Origin: Pacificispira sp965223125
Lineage (GTDB): Bacteria > Pseudomonadota > Alphaproteobacteria > UBA8366 > Aestuariispiraceae
Assembly (NCBI GenBank): GCA_965223125.1
Contig: OZ244984.1
Coordinates: forward strand, 1,922,001 to 1,986,000
Reading direction: 5' to 3'
Length of the DNA: 64,000 nucleotides
In this document: positions 23,142 through 32,732 of the stretch, piece by piece
Numbering within the stretch: the first letter of the stretch is position 1
How the letters are laid out: each line of letters begins with the position of its first letter
Made by a program: the position numbers and the translations under genes
Notes under the pieces: generated by a model
What the model was told of the DNA's origin: nothing
The model's input: only the letters and a program-made list of their open reading frames with translations
Databases searched by the model: none

Positions 23142-25046
23142 ATGTCGGATCGCGACGAAGATGATGCCAGCCGCAGAGGCCGCCCCGACCGGTCTGAACC
23201 TGCCATGCCCACACCATCCCGGTCCGATCCGGCAGGGACCGAATCAGGTTCGCGGACACGGGATAGCGTTCAGTTTGATCTGCCAATGGGCGGGCGCGGA
23301 GAGCAAGCCCAACCGGGTGAACCGACATTGCGTCAACCTCGGTTGATCACGCGTCCTCCGGAAAAGTCATCCGGTGGCCAGACACCTCCCCGCGATCCAT
23401 CGCTATCACGAGCCGGTACTTTGTCTCGGTTGGAAAACCGCCCGGCGGATACCCGTCAGGACAAGCAGGAAGCGCCTGCGCGCCCGCGCCTGTCGGTTCC
23501 CCCTTCCAGCGCGTCGCCGATTTCCCCCTCCCCTGGTTCTCCCACGCCGGCATCCTCCTCTGGCGGGTCGCAGTTCGGGCGCACGCCGCCCCCTCTGCGC
23601 CGCCCGGCCGAGTTTGCATCGCGACGGGATTCCCCCTCTGCGGCTCCACAGGATGTCTCTTCTGGAGTCGGGCCGCCGAAACAGGAGAGACCTGATCGAC
23701 CGGAGTCGCTACGAACGGAGTCACCGCGCGGACAGAACCCGCCGCCGCTCCCGCAGGATGCGATCCCGCCGCGCCCGGTCGTTCGGCCCGTGATACGGGT
23801 GCAGGCAACGGATGCGCCCAGAGCAGAATCTCAAAAGCAGCAACTGAAACAGGAACAGAAACCGCCACTGGGGGCAGCACAACAAGGGTCGACCCCACAG
23901 GGGACACCGCAAAAATCGCAACCAGTGCAGACACAACCAGCGCAGACATCGAGGCCGGAAAACCGGACGGTATTGACCAATCCGTCGCCCCCTTCGAAAC
24001 CGGCTTCTTCGAAAGCTGCTGGTACCATCCCGCCGTCACGCCCGAAAGGCGATTTCAGCGATCTGCCGGAGCCTCCCCGCCCCCGCCTTCGGGATGAACC
24101 GGTCCCGGCGCGGTCCAATCAGCAGAATGCACCGACGCAGCGGATGGACGAATCCCGTCGATCTGCATCACCAGTGCAGAATTCGTCCCCAGCCTCGCCC
24201 CCAGCCGCCTCATCCCCGGTTTCGCCATCGGTGTCATCACCAGTACCGGTCGCAAAACCTGCCAGGCCTTCCGGGGATGTTCCCCGCAGGACATCGCCGC
24301 CAAGGCCGGTTCTGATTGCCAGCAATGAGGGCCTGGTGGTCACCTCGCTTGGCAAGCAGTTCAAGAAGCGGCCTGTGCTTCGGGACGTCTCCCTGCGCGT
24401 TCAACGCGGAGAGGCTGTCGGTCTGCTGGGACCGAACGGTGCCGGAAAGACGACGTGCTTCTATATCGTTACCGGCCTGATCGGAGCCGATTACGGCCAG
24501 ATCGAACTGGATGGCGAGGATATAACCGAACTGCCGATGTACCGCCGGTCCCGCCTCGGGATCGGGTATCTGCCCCAGGAATCCTCGATATTTCGGGGAT
24601 TGACGGTTGAACAGAACATCATGGCGGTGCTGGAACTGATCGAGAAAAGCCGGGAAAAGCGTGAATTGACGCTGGAGGCGCTGCTGGCCGAATTCTCGAT
24701 CAGCCATTTGCGTCGTACACCCGCCATCGCATTGTCGGGTGGTGAGCGGCGGCGGCTGGAAATCGCCCGCGCGCTGGCCAGCCAGCCGAATTTCGTGCTG
24801 CTGGACGAACCCCTGGCCGGGATCGACCCGATTGCCGTGCGGGATATCCGGGAATTGGTGAGCCATCTGAAGCACCGGGGTATCGGGGTGCTGATCACCG
24901 ATCACAATGTCCGCGAGACGCTGGATATCGTTGATCGCGCCTATATCCTGCACGATGGCAAGGTCCTGATGGAAGGGACCCCCGAAGAGATCGTCGCGAA
25001 CCAGGAGGTGCGGCGGGTCTATCTCGGGGACCGCTTCTCCTTGTAA
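23142..25046 (+). CDS. lptB: LPS export ATPase LptB with a long disordered N-terminal extension
   Basis: 634 residues, against about 240 in ordinary LptB. Residues 398-634 are a complete LptB ABC ATPase: Walker A GPNGAGKT (430-437), Q-loop YLPQESSIFR, signature LSGGERRR (about 531), Walker B FVLLDEP (551-557) and the H-loop ITDHNVRETL. Residues 1-397 are Pro/Ser/Gln/Arg-rich (for example PSSASPISPSPGSPTPASSS) with no domain and no membrane segment. The frame is continuous, and I see no clear start with a ribosome-binding site just before the ATPase, so a real fusion is likely. The ATPase drives LPS extraction with LptFG. Confidence 0.9.
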   Translation: MSDRDEDDASRRGRPDRSEPAMPTPSRSDPAGTESGSRTRDSVQFDLPMGGRGEQAQPGEPTLRQPRLITRPPEKSSGGQTPPRDPSLSRAGTLSRLENRPADTRQDKQEAPARPRLSVPPSSASPISPSPGSPTPASSSGGSQFGRTPPPLRRPAEFASRRDSPSAAPQDVSSGVGPPKQERPDRPESLRTESPRGQNPPPLPQDAIPPRPVVRPVIRVQATDAPRAESQKQQLKQEQKPPLGAAQQGSTPQGTPQKSQPVQTQPAQTSRPENRTVLTNPSPPSKPASSKAAGTIPPSRPKGDFSDLPEPPRPRLRDEPVPARSNQQNAPTQRMDESRRSASPVQNSSPASPPAASSPVSPSVSSPVPVAKPARPSGDVPRRTSPPRPVLIASNEGLVVTSLGKQFKKRPVLRDVSLRVQRGEAVGLLGPNGAGKTTCFYIVTGLIGADYGQIELDGEDITELPMYRRSRLGIGYLPQESSIFRGLTVEQNIMAVLELIEKSREKRELTLEALLAEFSISHLRRTPAIALSGGERRRLEIARALASQPNFVLLDEPLAGIDPIAVRDIRELVSHLKHRGIGVLITDHNVRETLDIVDRAYILHDGKVLMEGTPEEIVANQEVRRVYLGDRFSL

Positions 25047-25069
25047 CGAGGGGATCGGGGGGCGGGATC

Positions 25070-26590
25070 ATGTCAATCACCCAGCGCCTGGACCTGCGGC
25101 AAAGCCAATCCCTGGTGATGACGCCGCAATTGCAGCAGGCGATCAAGTTGCTGCAGCTCTCCAGCATGGATCTCGCCGCCTATGTCGAGACCGAGCTTGA
25201 GCAGAATCCGATGCTGGAGCGGGATGAGGGTGGCACGGCTGACCGCGACGGACAGAGGGATGTCGACGATATCCCGGCACTCGATTCATCCCGTACCGAC
25301 AGCGCCGACCTGCTGTCCCCCGATGCAATGCCGGGCGCGGGAAGCGAAAGCCCGCTCGATACGGATTACAGCAATAATTACGATGGCGAGATTGCAGGAC
25401 CGGGCGTCGAGCCGGGCGGGGCCTATACCGCCTCCAGCGGCGGTACCGATTTCTCACGTCGCGGGTTCGATGAGGAACTGCCCGATATTGAAGCGACCCT
25501 CAGTCGGGAAAAGACCCTGGCGGAGCATCTGGAAGAACAGTTGCTCATGGACCTCGATACGCCGCATGAACGCCTGATCGGGCGGCATCTGATTGATGGT
25601 CTGGACGAGAACGGGCGGCTGATCGACGATCTGGCGGAACTCGCCGACCGTCTGGGCTGCCCGGTATCCGAGGCCGAGGCGGTGCTGAAACGGATGCAAC
25701 GATTTGATCCGCCCGGCATTTTCGCCCGCTCCCTGCAGGAATGCCTACGCCTGCAACTGGAGGACAGGAATCGGTTTGATCCCGCCATGGCGGCGCTTTT
25801 GGACAATCTGGAACTGCTGGCTCGGCAGGAAGTCTCGAAACTGCTGAAGATCTGCGGTGTTGATGCTGAAGACCTGACGGAAATGGTGGCGGAAATCCGT
25901 GCACTCAACCCGAAACCGGCATCGGGATATGGCTTCGAGCCGTCCCAGCCTGTTATCCCTGACGTGATTGTGAAGATCGGACCGGATGGGGACTGGATGA
26001 TCGAACTGAATCAGGATTCCCTGCCGAAGGTTCTGGTCAATGAACGCTATTATGCCCGCGTCGCCAAGGGAACCCGTGACAAGACCGAACGCGATTTCGT
26101 TGCGGAGCGGTTCCACACCGCGAACTGGCTGGTGAAGAGCCTGCAGCAGCGGGCGACAACGATCCTGAAGGTCTCGACCGAAATCGTGCGCCAGCAATCG
26201 GCTTTCCTGCATCATGGCGTCAGCCATCTGAAACCGCTGATCCTGCGTGACATCGCTGAGGCGATCGAGATGCATGAATCGACGGTCAGCCGGGTCACCT
26301 CCAACAAGTACATGGCAACGCCGCGCGGTCTGTTCGAACTCAAGTATTTCTTCACCACAGCCATTGCCGGGACGTCAGGAGATTCCCATTCAGCAGAAAC
26401 CGTGCGCCATAAAATACGCGCCCTGATTGATGCGGAGAGTCCGAATGCGGTGCTCTCCGACGACCGACTGGTGGAATTGCTGAATGATGGCGGTATCGAC
26501 ATTGCACGGAGAACCGTAGCTAAGTACCGCGAAGCCATGAAGATCGCCTCTTCTGTTCAACGCCGCCGCCAGAAGCGTGTAAGCTTGTGA
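25070..26590 (+). CDS. rpoN: RNA polymerase sigma-54 factor
   Basis: A 506-residue sigma-54. Region I is Gln/Leu-rich (LRQSQSLVMTPQLQQAIKLL), region II is acidic, and region III holds the core-binding domain and HTH (IAEAIEMHESTVSRVTSNKY). The RpoN box ARRTVAKYRE is intact near residue 488. It directs transcription from -24/-12 promoters with enhancer-binding activators. It starts 23 bases after lptB; hpf and ptsN follow, the classic rpoN neighbourhood. Confidence 0.97.
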   Translation: MSITQRLDLRQSQSLVMTPQLQQAIKLLQLSSMDLAAYVETELEQNPMLERDEGGTADRDGQRDVDDIPALDSSRTDSADLLSPDAMPGAGSESPLDTDYSNNYDGEIAGPGVEPGGAYTASSGGTDFSRRGFDEELPDIEATLSREKTLAEHLEEQLLMDLDTPHERLIGRHLIDGLDENGRLIDDLAELADRLGCPVSEAEAVLKRMQRFDPPGIFARSLQECLRLQLEDRNRFDPAMAALLDNLELLARQEVSKLLKICGVDAEDLTEMVAEIRALNPKPASGYGFEPSQPVIPDVIVKIGPDGDWMIELNQDSLPKVLVNERYYARVAKGTRDKTERDFVAERFHTANWLVKSLQQRATTILKVSTEIVRQQSAFLHHGVSHLKPLILRDIAEAIEMHESTVSRVTSNKYMATPRGLFELKYFFTTAIAGTSGDSHSAETVRHKIRALIDAESPNAVLSDDRLVELLNDGGIDIARRTVAKYREAMKIASSVQRRRQKRVSL

Positions 26591-26651
26591 TCTTTTGATT
26601 TATTATTTAAATCAATATGTTATAAGAAATTAACGGCATTGAACCGGACGC

Positions 26652-26680
26652 TTGACACTGACCGGGTGTGCCACTAGGTT
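26652..26680 (+). promoter_or_regulatory. Promoter for hpf in the rpoN-hpf gap
   Basis: TTGACA (26652-26657, perfect), 17 bases, TAGGTT (26675-26680). The 322-base gap 26591-26912 also holds TTGATTTA-TTATT-TAAATCAA (26595-26615), a hairpin or operator just after rpoN. I see no gene in the rest of the gap. Confidence 0.5.
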
Positions 26681-26912
26681 CCGCCCGCATTCGATGGTCC
26701 AGCCAGCCAGCTAGGCGAACCTTCCTCGCGCCGATGAAAAAAATGTGATGCGGGGCGGCGAGATTTCGCAGTAGCATATAAGGTCAGAGGGCGGCCCGAA
26801 TGAATAAAGGGTCTCTCCGATACGCGGGCCGTCAAAAATAACTGTCGGCGCCTGTTGCAGGATATGCGATGGAGCGGCAGAGAAGAACCGGGAAAGGGTA
26901 ACGGGACGCACG

Positions 26913-27488
26913 ATGCAACTATCAGTCAAAGGTAAGCAAGTCGATATCGGTGATGCCCTGCGCAGCCATATCGAAACCAATCTGCCGGATGCCATCGGGA
27001 AATATTTCGACAATACGACCGATGCCACAGTCACGGTGTCGAAAGATGGCGGGCGCTTTGTCGTTGATATCCAAGTCCATGTCTCGAAGCGCGTGCTGGT
27101 CCATGGCCATGGTGCGGGTGGGGATGCCTATGGTGCGTTGGAAGAAGCCACTGAGCATGTGACCAAGCGTCTGCGCCGCTACAAGCGTCGCCTGAAGGAC
27201 CACAAGCATAAACTGTCGACCGCAGAGGCGATGCCTGCCCTGCAATATGTTCTGCAGGCGGAACCGGAAAGTCGGGCAGAAGAAATGCCGGAACAGGATG
27301 AACCGATCATCGTTGCGGAAATGCCGACGGAAGTTGAAACCATGACCGTCGGGGAGGCCACGATGCGCATGGATCTGGCAAGCCATTCGGCCTATCTGTT
27401 CCGGAACACCAAGAATGGCCGCATTAACATGGTTTATATGCGTCCAGATGGAAATATTGGCTGGGTCGACCCACAGTCTGGTGCCTGA
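26913..27488 (+). CDS. hpf: Ribosome hibernation promoting factor, long form
   Basis: 191 residues. The N-terminal beta-alpha domain (MQLSVKGKQVDIGDALRSHI to about residue 100, ending in KRLRRYKRRLKDH) blocks the decoding and tRNA sites of idle ribosomes. A linker of about 35 residues leads to the C-terminal dimerisation domain (AYLFRNTKNGRINMVYMRPD), which makes 100S ribosome dimers. Long form as in most alphaproteobacteria. It is between rpoN and ptsN with its own promoter. Confidence 0.95.
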   Translation: MQLSVKGKQVDIGDALRSHIETNLPDAIGKYFDNTTDATVTVSKDGGRFVVDIQVHVSKRVLVHGHGAGGDAYGALEEATEHVTKRLRRYKRRLKDHKHKLSTAEAMPALQYVLQAEPESRAEEMPEQDEPIIVAEMPTEVETMTVGEATMRMDLASHSAYLFRNTKNGRINMVYMRPDGNIGWVDPQSGA

Positions 27489-27626
27489 TACAATCAGATG
27501 GTCGATAGGAATTGGTGCCCGATGATGCACCGCCTGAATACTCCTGGCAGGCATTGAACCTGCCGTTGACCTTCCCGGGTAGGGGAGTCGGCGGCAGATG
27601 TGAAACTGGAAGCAGAGCGATACGAC

Positions 27627-28094
27627 ATGGAACTGTGTGATCTCTTGTCCGCCGATGCGGTATTCGAAAAACTGAACGTAACGTCGAAGAAGCAGGCCCT
27701 TCAGGAAATAGCCAGGCGTGCCGCATCGGTGACCGGTCTGGATGAACGGGCGATCTTCGATACCCTGCTGGAACGGGAACGTCTGGGCACCACCGGGGTG
27801 GGACATGGAATTGCCATTCCGCATGGCAAACTGCCGGGAATAGAACGCCCGTTCGGCATTTTTGCGCGCCTGGCCAAGCCCATCGATTTTGATGCCATTG
27901 ACGATCAGCCGATTGATATCATCTTTGCATTGCTGGCACCGACCGATGCCGGGGCCGATCACCTGAAGGCGCTGGCCCGTGTCTCTCGCCTGCTGCGTGA
28001 CCGGGATATCTGTGAAAAGCTGCGCGGTTCCGATTGTTCGGATGCGCTTTATGGCCTGCTGACCGAACCGTCCGCCACCAGCCACGCGGCGTAG
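27627..28094 (+). CDS. ptsN: Nitrogen-regulatory PTS enzyme IIA (EIIA-Ntr)
   Basis: A 155-residue PTS EIIA-2 domain with phosphorylated His66 in GHGIAIPHGKL. It receives phosphate from EI-Ntr through NPr and regulates potassium transport and other processes by protein contacts. The ATG at 27627 is used; a GTG nine codons upstream is possible. The kinase EI-Ntr (ptsP) is at 17320; NPr is not in the window. Confidence 0.95.
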   Translation: MELCDLLSADAVFEKLNVTSKKQALQEIARRAASVTGLDERAIFDTLLERERLGTTGVGHGIAIPHGKLPGIERPFGIFARLAKPIDFDAIDDQPIDIIFALLAPTDAGADHLKALARVSRLLRDRDICEKLRGSDCSDALYGLLTEPSATSHAA

Positions 28095-28151
28095 CAGGCG
28101 GAATTCCAGCAGCCATTTCAGGTCTCAACCGGAATCCCACCTACCATTATT

Positions 28152-29492
28152 TCATCCTGAGAATGTGGTTTCCATTTCTCGGCGGAACCGCAGTGTCGGA
28201 TCCGATTCATCCAGCACAACATCATCCCAGGTCAGAACCTGATCCTGTGCAACAGAGCGTTTCACCGTAATGCCATGGGCAAGTCCGATGGGCAGCGCCC
28301 CCCTGGTCCGGGACGCGGCGGCGGGCATCAGCTTGCCATAGACGGTATAACCGCCTTCTCCATCCAGTGAATCGCCCTGTTTCAGCGGACGCTTCGCCGT
28401 GGCGACGGCATCCCCGGCCCAGGCACGCGGCGCGCCGGTTGCTTCCTGCCGCAAAGCGGCGCTGGCGACGGAAATGCCGAGCTCCAGTCCGATCAGGTGG
28501 TAGGGCTTGTACATCGCCGAATAGCGCCCGGTCGGATCGGTCAACAAGCCGTATTCGGAAAAGCAGCGGGCAACATAATCGCTCGGTGCCTCGAAGGTGA
28601 CATAGACGCCCCAGCGCAGGTCGCGGAAGACCGGGCGACCGTCCCGCTCAACGCTGGAGACGACTTCGACCGTTCCCTTGCGCGATAGGATTCCGGTGTC
28701 ACTGCGGGGGGAGAGGATGCGGGGCAGATCATCGACGCCGCAGGGCGGGAAGGCGAGGCCGTCATCCTGGGGCACCAGATCGCAGGCATTGGACACCGCC
28801 GCCATCTCGATTGCCGATTTCGTACCGTCGAGGAAACTGTTGAACATCTGCGGGTTCATGCCCCCCGCCTTCGCCTGTTCCGGTGTCAGGCCGTAATGGG
28901 TCCAGACATCGTCCGGCGTCACGTGATGATAGGCAGGCAGGTATTTCGTGCCCTTCCCGGCACAGATCACGTCAAGTCCCACGGCCCGCGCCCAGTCGAC
29001 CATTTCCGCGATCAGGGCTGGCTGATCGCCATAGGCCAGGCTGTAGACAAGACCCGCCGCCTCTGCCTTTTTCGCCAGCAGGGGACCGGCTAGAACGTCC
29101 GCCTCGACATTCACCATAACCAGATGGCGGCCATGCTCGATTCCCATCAGGGCATGACGGATGCCTGCCGCCGGGTTTCCGGTCGCGTCGATCAGCACTT
29201 CCAGCCCGTCAGCAGCGATAAGCGCCGCTGCATCCTCGGTGATCCAGGTCTTGCCGTGTTTCAGCGCGCTGGCGGCGTCGGGCGCGTCGTACCTCTCCTT
29301 CGGCCAACCGACCCGCTCCAGTGTGGCGCGGGCGCGGTCGGCACTCAGATCGGCGATGCCCAGCACATGATAGCCGGGATGATGACCGCACTGGCTGAGG
29401 AACATCGCCCCGAATTTACCGGCACCGATGATGCCGACACGAACAGGCTTACCCTCCGCCGCACGGCGACGGAGCTTTGCATCCAGGTTCAT
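28152..29492 (-). CDS. NAD(P)-dependent oxidoreductase with SAF domain
   Basis: 446 residues. An N-terminal Rossmann domain (VRVGIIGAGKFGAMFLSQC) resembles homoserine dehydrogenase-like and Gfo/Idh-like enzymes. A middle catalytic domain (GKGTKYLPAYHHVTPDDVWT) and a C-terminal SAF domain (about 365-440, TVKRSVAQDQVLTWDDVVLD) follow. Proteins with this order are often called SAF-domain oxidoreductases, and several work on unusual sugars or sugar acids. It is the last gene of the GntR-PhyH-oxidoreductase operon, six bases after phyH. Substrate unknown. Confidence 0.82.
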   Translation of the reverse strand: MNLDAKLRRRAAEGKPVRVGIIGAGKFGAMFLSQCGHHPGYHVLGIADLSADRARATLERVGWPKERYDAPDAASALKHGKTWITEDAAALIAADGLEVLIDATGNPAAGIRHALMGIEHGRHLVMVNVEADVLAGPLLAKKAEAAGLVYSLAYGDQPALIAEMVDWARAVGLDVICAGKGTKYLPAYHHVTPDDVWTHYGLTPEQAKAGGMNPQMFNSFLDGTKSAIEMAAVSNACDLVPQDDGLAFPPCGVDDLPRILSPRSDTGILSRKGTVEVVSSVERDGRPVFRDLRWGVYVTFEAPSDYVARCFSEYGLLTDPTGRYSAMYKPYHLIGLELGISVASAALRQEATGAPRAWAGDAVATAKRPLKQGDSLDGEGGYTVYGKLMPAAASRTRGALPIGLAHGITVKRSVAQDQVLTWDDVVLDESDPTLRFRREMETTFSG

Positions 29493-29498
29493 CGCCGA

Positions 29499-30302
29499 TT
29501 ACTCCGCAGCCTGAGCAGTGCGCACGGCGACAAGGTCATCAAGGCAATTGTCAGCCAAGGGCACAATAGGGTCGAAGGTACGATGGGCGATCCATTCGGC
29601 ACGCTTGAACCGGGTGATATGATTGGAGACCGCACAGAGGCTCAGATAAACGATGGTGCGATCCATCGGGCTGATATTCGGCGGGCTGGCATGGACCAGA
29701 TTACCATGGAACATGATGACGGACCCGGCCGGGCCGACCGGGGCCTCGACACCGCCCTCCTTGGCAAGGCGCGTCACGGTTTCCCGATCTAGCGTCCACA
29801 GCGGGTAGGAGGTGGTTTCCAGATCATGTCCGGCTTCCAGCACGCCCGCCTCATGACTCTTGGGAATGAACAGCAGCGGGCCATTGGCGGGTGTCACATC
29901 TTCCAGGAACAGGGCAATGTTGAAGGCGCGCGGCTCTGGCATGCCGTCGTCACGCTGCCAGGTGCCGTAGTCCTGATGCCATTGCCAGACATCGCCATCG
30001 AAGGCAGCCTTCGCGTTGATCTTGTACTGGTGCATGTAGACGTCTTCGCCGAGGATCTGCTTCACCGGCTCGATCAGGCGCGGATGTGCGCCCAGGCGGC
30101 GATGCGCCTCGTTGTAGGTATGGGCAGCGAAGGCGGTGCGGGCGACGCCATTGGATTCGCGCCAGACTTCCTCCCGGTCGGTGGCATAGATCGCCTTCGC
30201 TTCCGCCAGCAACAGGGCCGCTTCCTCGCGGGTGAACAGTTCGGGCAGGAAGGCAAAGCCTTTTTCCCGGAAATCGGCCAGGGCCGTTTTGCTCAGTTTC
30301 AT
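29499..30302 (-). CDS. Phytanoyl-CoA dioxygenase family protein
   Basis: A 267-residue non-haem iron, 2-oxoglutarate-dependent dioxygenase. The iron ligands are His and Asp in WQWHQDYGTW and the distal His in MFHGNLVHAS; the 2-oxoglutarate Arg follows in DRTIVYLSL. The layout HQDYGTWQRDDGMPEPRA recalls EctD (ectoine hydroxylase), where the matching stretch is HSDFETWHxEDGMP, but there are no ectoine genes around. It sits between a GntR regulator and an oxidoreductase, so it probably hydroxylates a small substrate that the oxidoreductase then handles. Confidence 0.85.
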   Translation of the reverse strand: MKLSKTALADFREKGFAFLPELFTREEAALLLAEAKAIYATDREEVWRESNGVARTAFAAHTYNEAHRRLGAHPRLIEPVKQILGEDVYMHQYKINAKAAFDGDVWQWHQDYGTWQRDDGMPEPRAFNIALFLEDVTPANGPLLFIPKSHEAGVLEAGHDLETTSYPLWTLDRETVTRLAKEGGVEAPVGPAGSVIMFHGNLVHASPPNISPMDRTIVYLSLCAVSNHITRFKRAEWIAHRTFDPIVPLADNCLDDLVAVRTAQAAE

Positions 30303-30348
30303 GGTGGTCTCCTTTTCCTCCGAAAGAATTTTTTGATTCAGGTCCTTT

Positions 30349-31017
30349 TCAGACGGGCCGGGTCATCCAGCCAATCAACTGATCTGCGGCCTGACGGGCA
30401 TGGGCCGCCGCCAGACGCTCGGCCTCTTCCGCCGCACCCTGTCGGATCGCCGCTGCGATAGCGGCATGTTCTTCCCAGACCGATCCACGGGCAGTGCGGT
30501 TTTCAAGCACCGCATGCATCACCCGCCGGATCTGACGCCAGGCCGTGGCCGAGGCATCGGGCAGCAGCGGATTGCCGGATAGGTCATAGATTGCCTGATG
30601 AAACGCGATGTCTGCTTCCACCAGGGCGGTTGTGTCCTGAAGCGCCAGTGCCGCGCGCCCCTTTTCCAGTGCAGGCTCCAATGCGGCTTGTCGCAATTTC
30701 GGGGGGCGTCCTGCCGCCAGCCGCGCCGCCATGCCATCGAAAGCGGCGCGCAGGTCATAGACATGCCGGGCCAGTTCGCTGTCCACCACCGTCACGCGAT
30801 AGCCGCGTTTGCCCGCAGGTTCGATCAGCCCGTCCCGACGCAGCATGGACAGCGCCTGAATGATCGGCTGACGGGAGACATTCAGTTCCTCCGCCAGACG
30901 CTCCTGCCGCAGCGGTGTTCCAGGCGGGAGACTGCCGGAACAGACTGCATCAACCAGCCGCGCATGCACCTGATCAACCAGACTCAACCGCTCCGCCAGT
31001 GGCTCAATTCCAGACAT
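30349..31017 (-). CDS. GntR-family regulator, FCD subfamily
   Basis: 222 residues. Winged HTH at 12-75 (QVHARLVDAVCSGSLPPGTP, LAEELNVSRQPIIQALSMLR) and a C-terminal all-helical FCD effector domain (about 85-215) with the metal-binding pattern DIAFHQAIYDLSGN and AAHARQ. It is first in the operon with PhyH and the SAF oxidoreductase and probably represses it. A TGTATACA site lies just upstream. Confidence 0.9.
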   Translation of the reverse strand: MSGIEPLAERLSLVDQVHARLVDAVCSGSLPPGTPLRQERLAEELNVSRQPIIQALSMLRRDGLIEPAGKRGYRVTVVDSELARHVYDLRAAFDGMAARLAAGRPPKLRQAALEPALEKGRAALALQDTTALVEADIAFHQAIYDLSGNPLLPDASATAWRQIRRVMHAVLENRTARGSVWEEHAAIAAAIRQGAAEEAERLAAAHARQAADQLIGWMTRPV

Positions 31018-31048
31018 GCTGAGAACTCCTCAATTCAATACTGTATTC

Positions 31049-31056
31049 TGTATACA
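31049..31056. promoter_or_regulatory. TGTATACA palindrome before the GntR gene
   Basis: An eight-base palindrome in an ATACTGTATTCTGTATACAA context, 32 bases upstream of the GntR start. FCD-type GntR proteins often bind TGTATACA-like sites. Confidence 0.45.
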
Positions 31057-31141
31057 AAAATCACGAGCACTGCAAAAGGATAAAATGGATGTCGTGGAAA
31101 TTCGGCATGTTTGGGGATCGACCGGCACCGGGCGTGCAGAT

Positions 31142-31600
31142 TCAGTCATCCAAAAGCGTCTTGCACATATAGACGCGCGGGAATCCCTTTTCTTCGACAC
31201 GATGGGTTTCGCGGTAGCCATGGCGAGAATAGATGGCAATATTTTCCGTCATCAATTCATGCGTATAGAGATGGATCGACTGATACCGGGCCAGACGCGC
31301 CTGCCTTTCGGCATATTCCAGAAGGGTGCGGCCATATCCGCGCCTCTGGGCGGCGGGCGCGACAGCGATATTGTCGAGCAACAGGGAACCCTGTTCCGGA
31401 ACAAGGACGACGAGGCCCTGTAGTACTCCACCCTGTTCCAGAATATGGACATGGTCCGCCGCGATGAAGGCGGTATAGTCGGCAAGCATCGGCGATGGTG
31501 CCCGCCCGATCCGTGCGATGTAAGGCGTATAGGCAGCCTCCACGATCTGCAGAATGGCAGCTTTATCGGTAGCGACAGCAAGGCGGATAACCCAGTCCAT
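31142..31600 (-). CDS. GNAT-family N-acetyltransferase
   Basis: A 152-residue GNAT enzyme. The acetyl-CoA loop is PAAQRRGYGRTLLEYAERQA (R/Q-x-x-G-x-G pattern), with strand 4 DNIAVAP before it and strand 6 IHLYTHELMTENIAIYSRHG after it. Substrate unknown. It is a single gene, divergent from the DUF2189 gene. Confidence 0.85.
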   Translation of the reverse strand: MDWVIRLAVATDKAAILQIVEAAYTPYIARIGRAPSPMLADYTAFIAADHVHILEQGGVLQGLVVLVPEQGSLLLDNIAVAPAAQRRGYGRTLLEYAERQARLARYQSIHLYTHELMTENIAIYSRHGYRETHRVEEKGFPRVYMCKTLLDD

Positions 31601-31734
31601 GACACAAGGATGGTACAGGCTTTCCCGCGTTGCAATTGATTCGGATCAATGCCGGACCGGTGGTCATGATCTTGACTGATGGAAGCAGGCAGTCTGAAAA
31701 AGCAGAGAATATGCGGGAATGCGGAGGGTGTGGC

Positions 31735-32601
31735 ATGCAGGGTCAGGATCGCATTGATCCGCCGATTGCTGACGGGCTGGCCGGGTTGCCGCATGCCGGG
31801 CGGATTCGCAAAGTATCGACGGCGGCACCGTTCCAATGGCTTCTTGCCGGATGGCAGGATTACCGCCGCGCGAAAGCTCTGGCAATTGCCTATGGCGTGA
31901 TGTTTTCCGGGCTGAGTCTGGCGATCACCGTCGGGCTGGTCCTGCTGGATCACAGCTACCTGATCGCCCCGATGTGGGGCGGGTTCTTCATTGTCGGCCC
32001 TGCACTGGCCATCGGCATGTATCAGATCAGCCAGCATCTTGAGCGGGGCGAAGTGCCGAGCCCCGGATCGGTCTTTCTGGCCTGGCGGCGCAATGGCTAT
32101 CACGTGATGACGGCGGGCGTGATCCTGATGCTGTTCATGATGATCTGGGTCCGGATCGCAGTCATTGTCTTCGCGCTGACCTTTCCTTATGTCAGCCTGA
32201 CCTTCGCGACCATGGTTGAACAGGCGCTGTTCACACCGGAAGGTTGGGGGTTTCTGGCATTGGGCACCACTGTCGGGGCCTGTTTTGCGGCGCTGGCCTT
32301 TGTCTCTGCAGTAATTTCGCTTCCCGCCATGCTGGACCGACGGATCGACATCTTCTCAGCCGTAACGCTCAGCGCCGTCTCCGTCTTTCGTAACCCAAGA
32401 CCGATGCTGCTCTGGGCTGCCATCGTGGTCGGCGTCACGACACTGGGCCTTGTAACCTTCTATCTGGGGCTCATCGTCGCGTTGCCACTGATAGGCTTTG
32501 CCTCCTGGCATGCCTATCGCGACCTCTATGTCAGCGACGCGGATCTGGCGGCGACCGAAGACGATCCGGCGACGCTTGTAATTCCCGGCGAACACCGCTA
32601 G
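31735..32601 (+). CDS. DUF2189 integral membrane protein
   Basis: 288 residues with six or so membrane helices; FQWLLAGWQDYRRAKALAIA followed by VGPALAIGMYQISQHLERGE is the DUF2189 signature. The ATG at 31735 has GGAGG at the right distance; the frame further upstream has no supported start. Function unknown. It precedes an EI24-type protein and a lipoprotein in the same direction. Confidence 0.8.
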   Translation: MQGQDRIDPPIADGLAGLPHAGRIRKVSTAAPFQWLLAGWQDYRRAKALAIAYGVMFSGLSLAITVGLVLLDHSYLIAPMWGGFFIVGPALAIGMYQISQHLERGEVPSPGSVFLAWRRNGYHVMTAGVILMLFMMIWVRIAVIVFALTFPYVSLTFATMVEQALFTPEGWGFLALGTTVGACFAALAFVSAVISLPAMLDRRIDIFSAVTLSAVSVFRNPRPMLLWAAIVVGVTTLGLVTFYLGLIVALPLIGFASWHAYRDLYVSDADLAATEDDPATLVIPGEHR

Positions 32602-32732
32602 ATACCGCCCAGATGAGCAGGGGCTTGTTCCGCGCTGGCGCGTGGAACCGATCTGGGCTGGCGCCGATCCCCCTCCTCCAAGCCACCGCTGGTACAGTTT
32701 GTCTGATACAATTGGTAAGGTCGGATCGTTCC

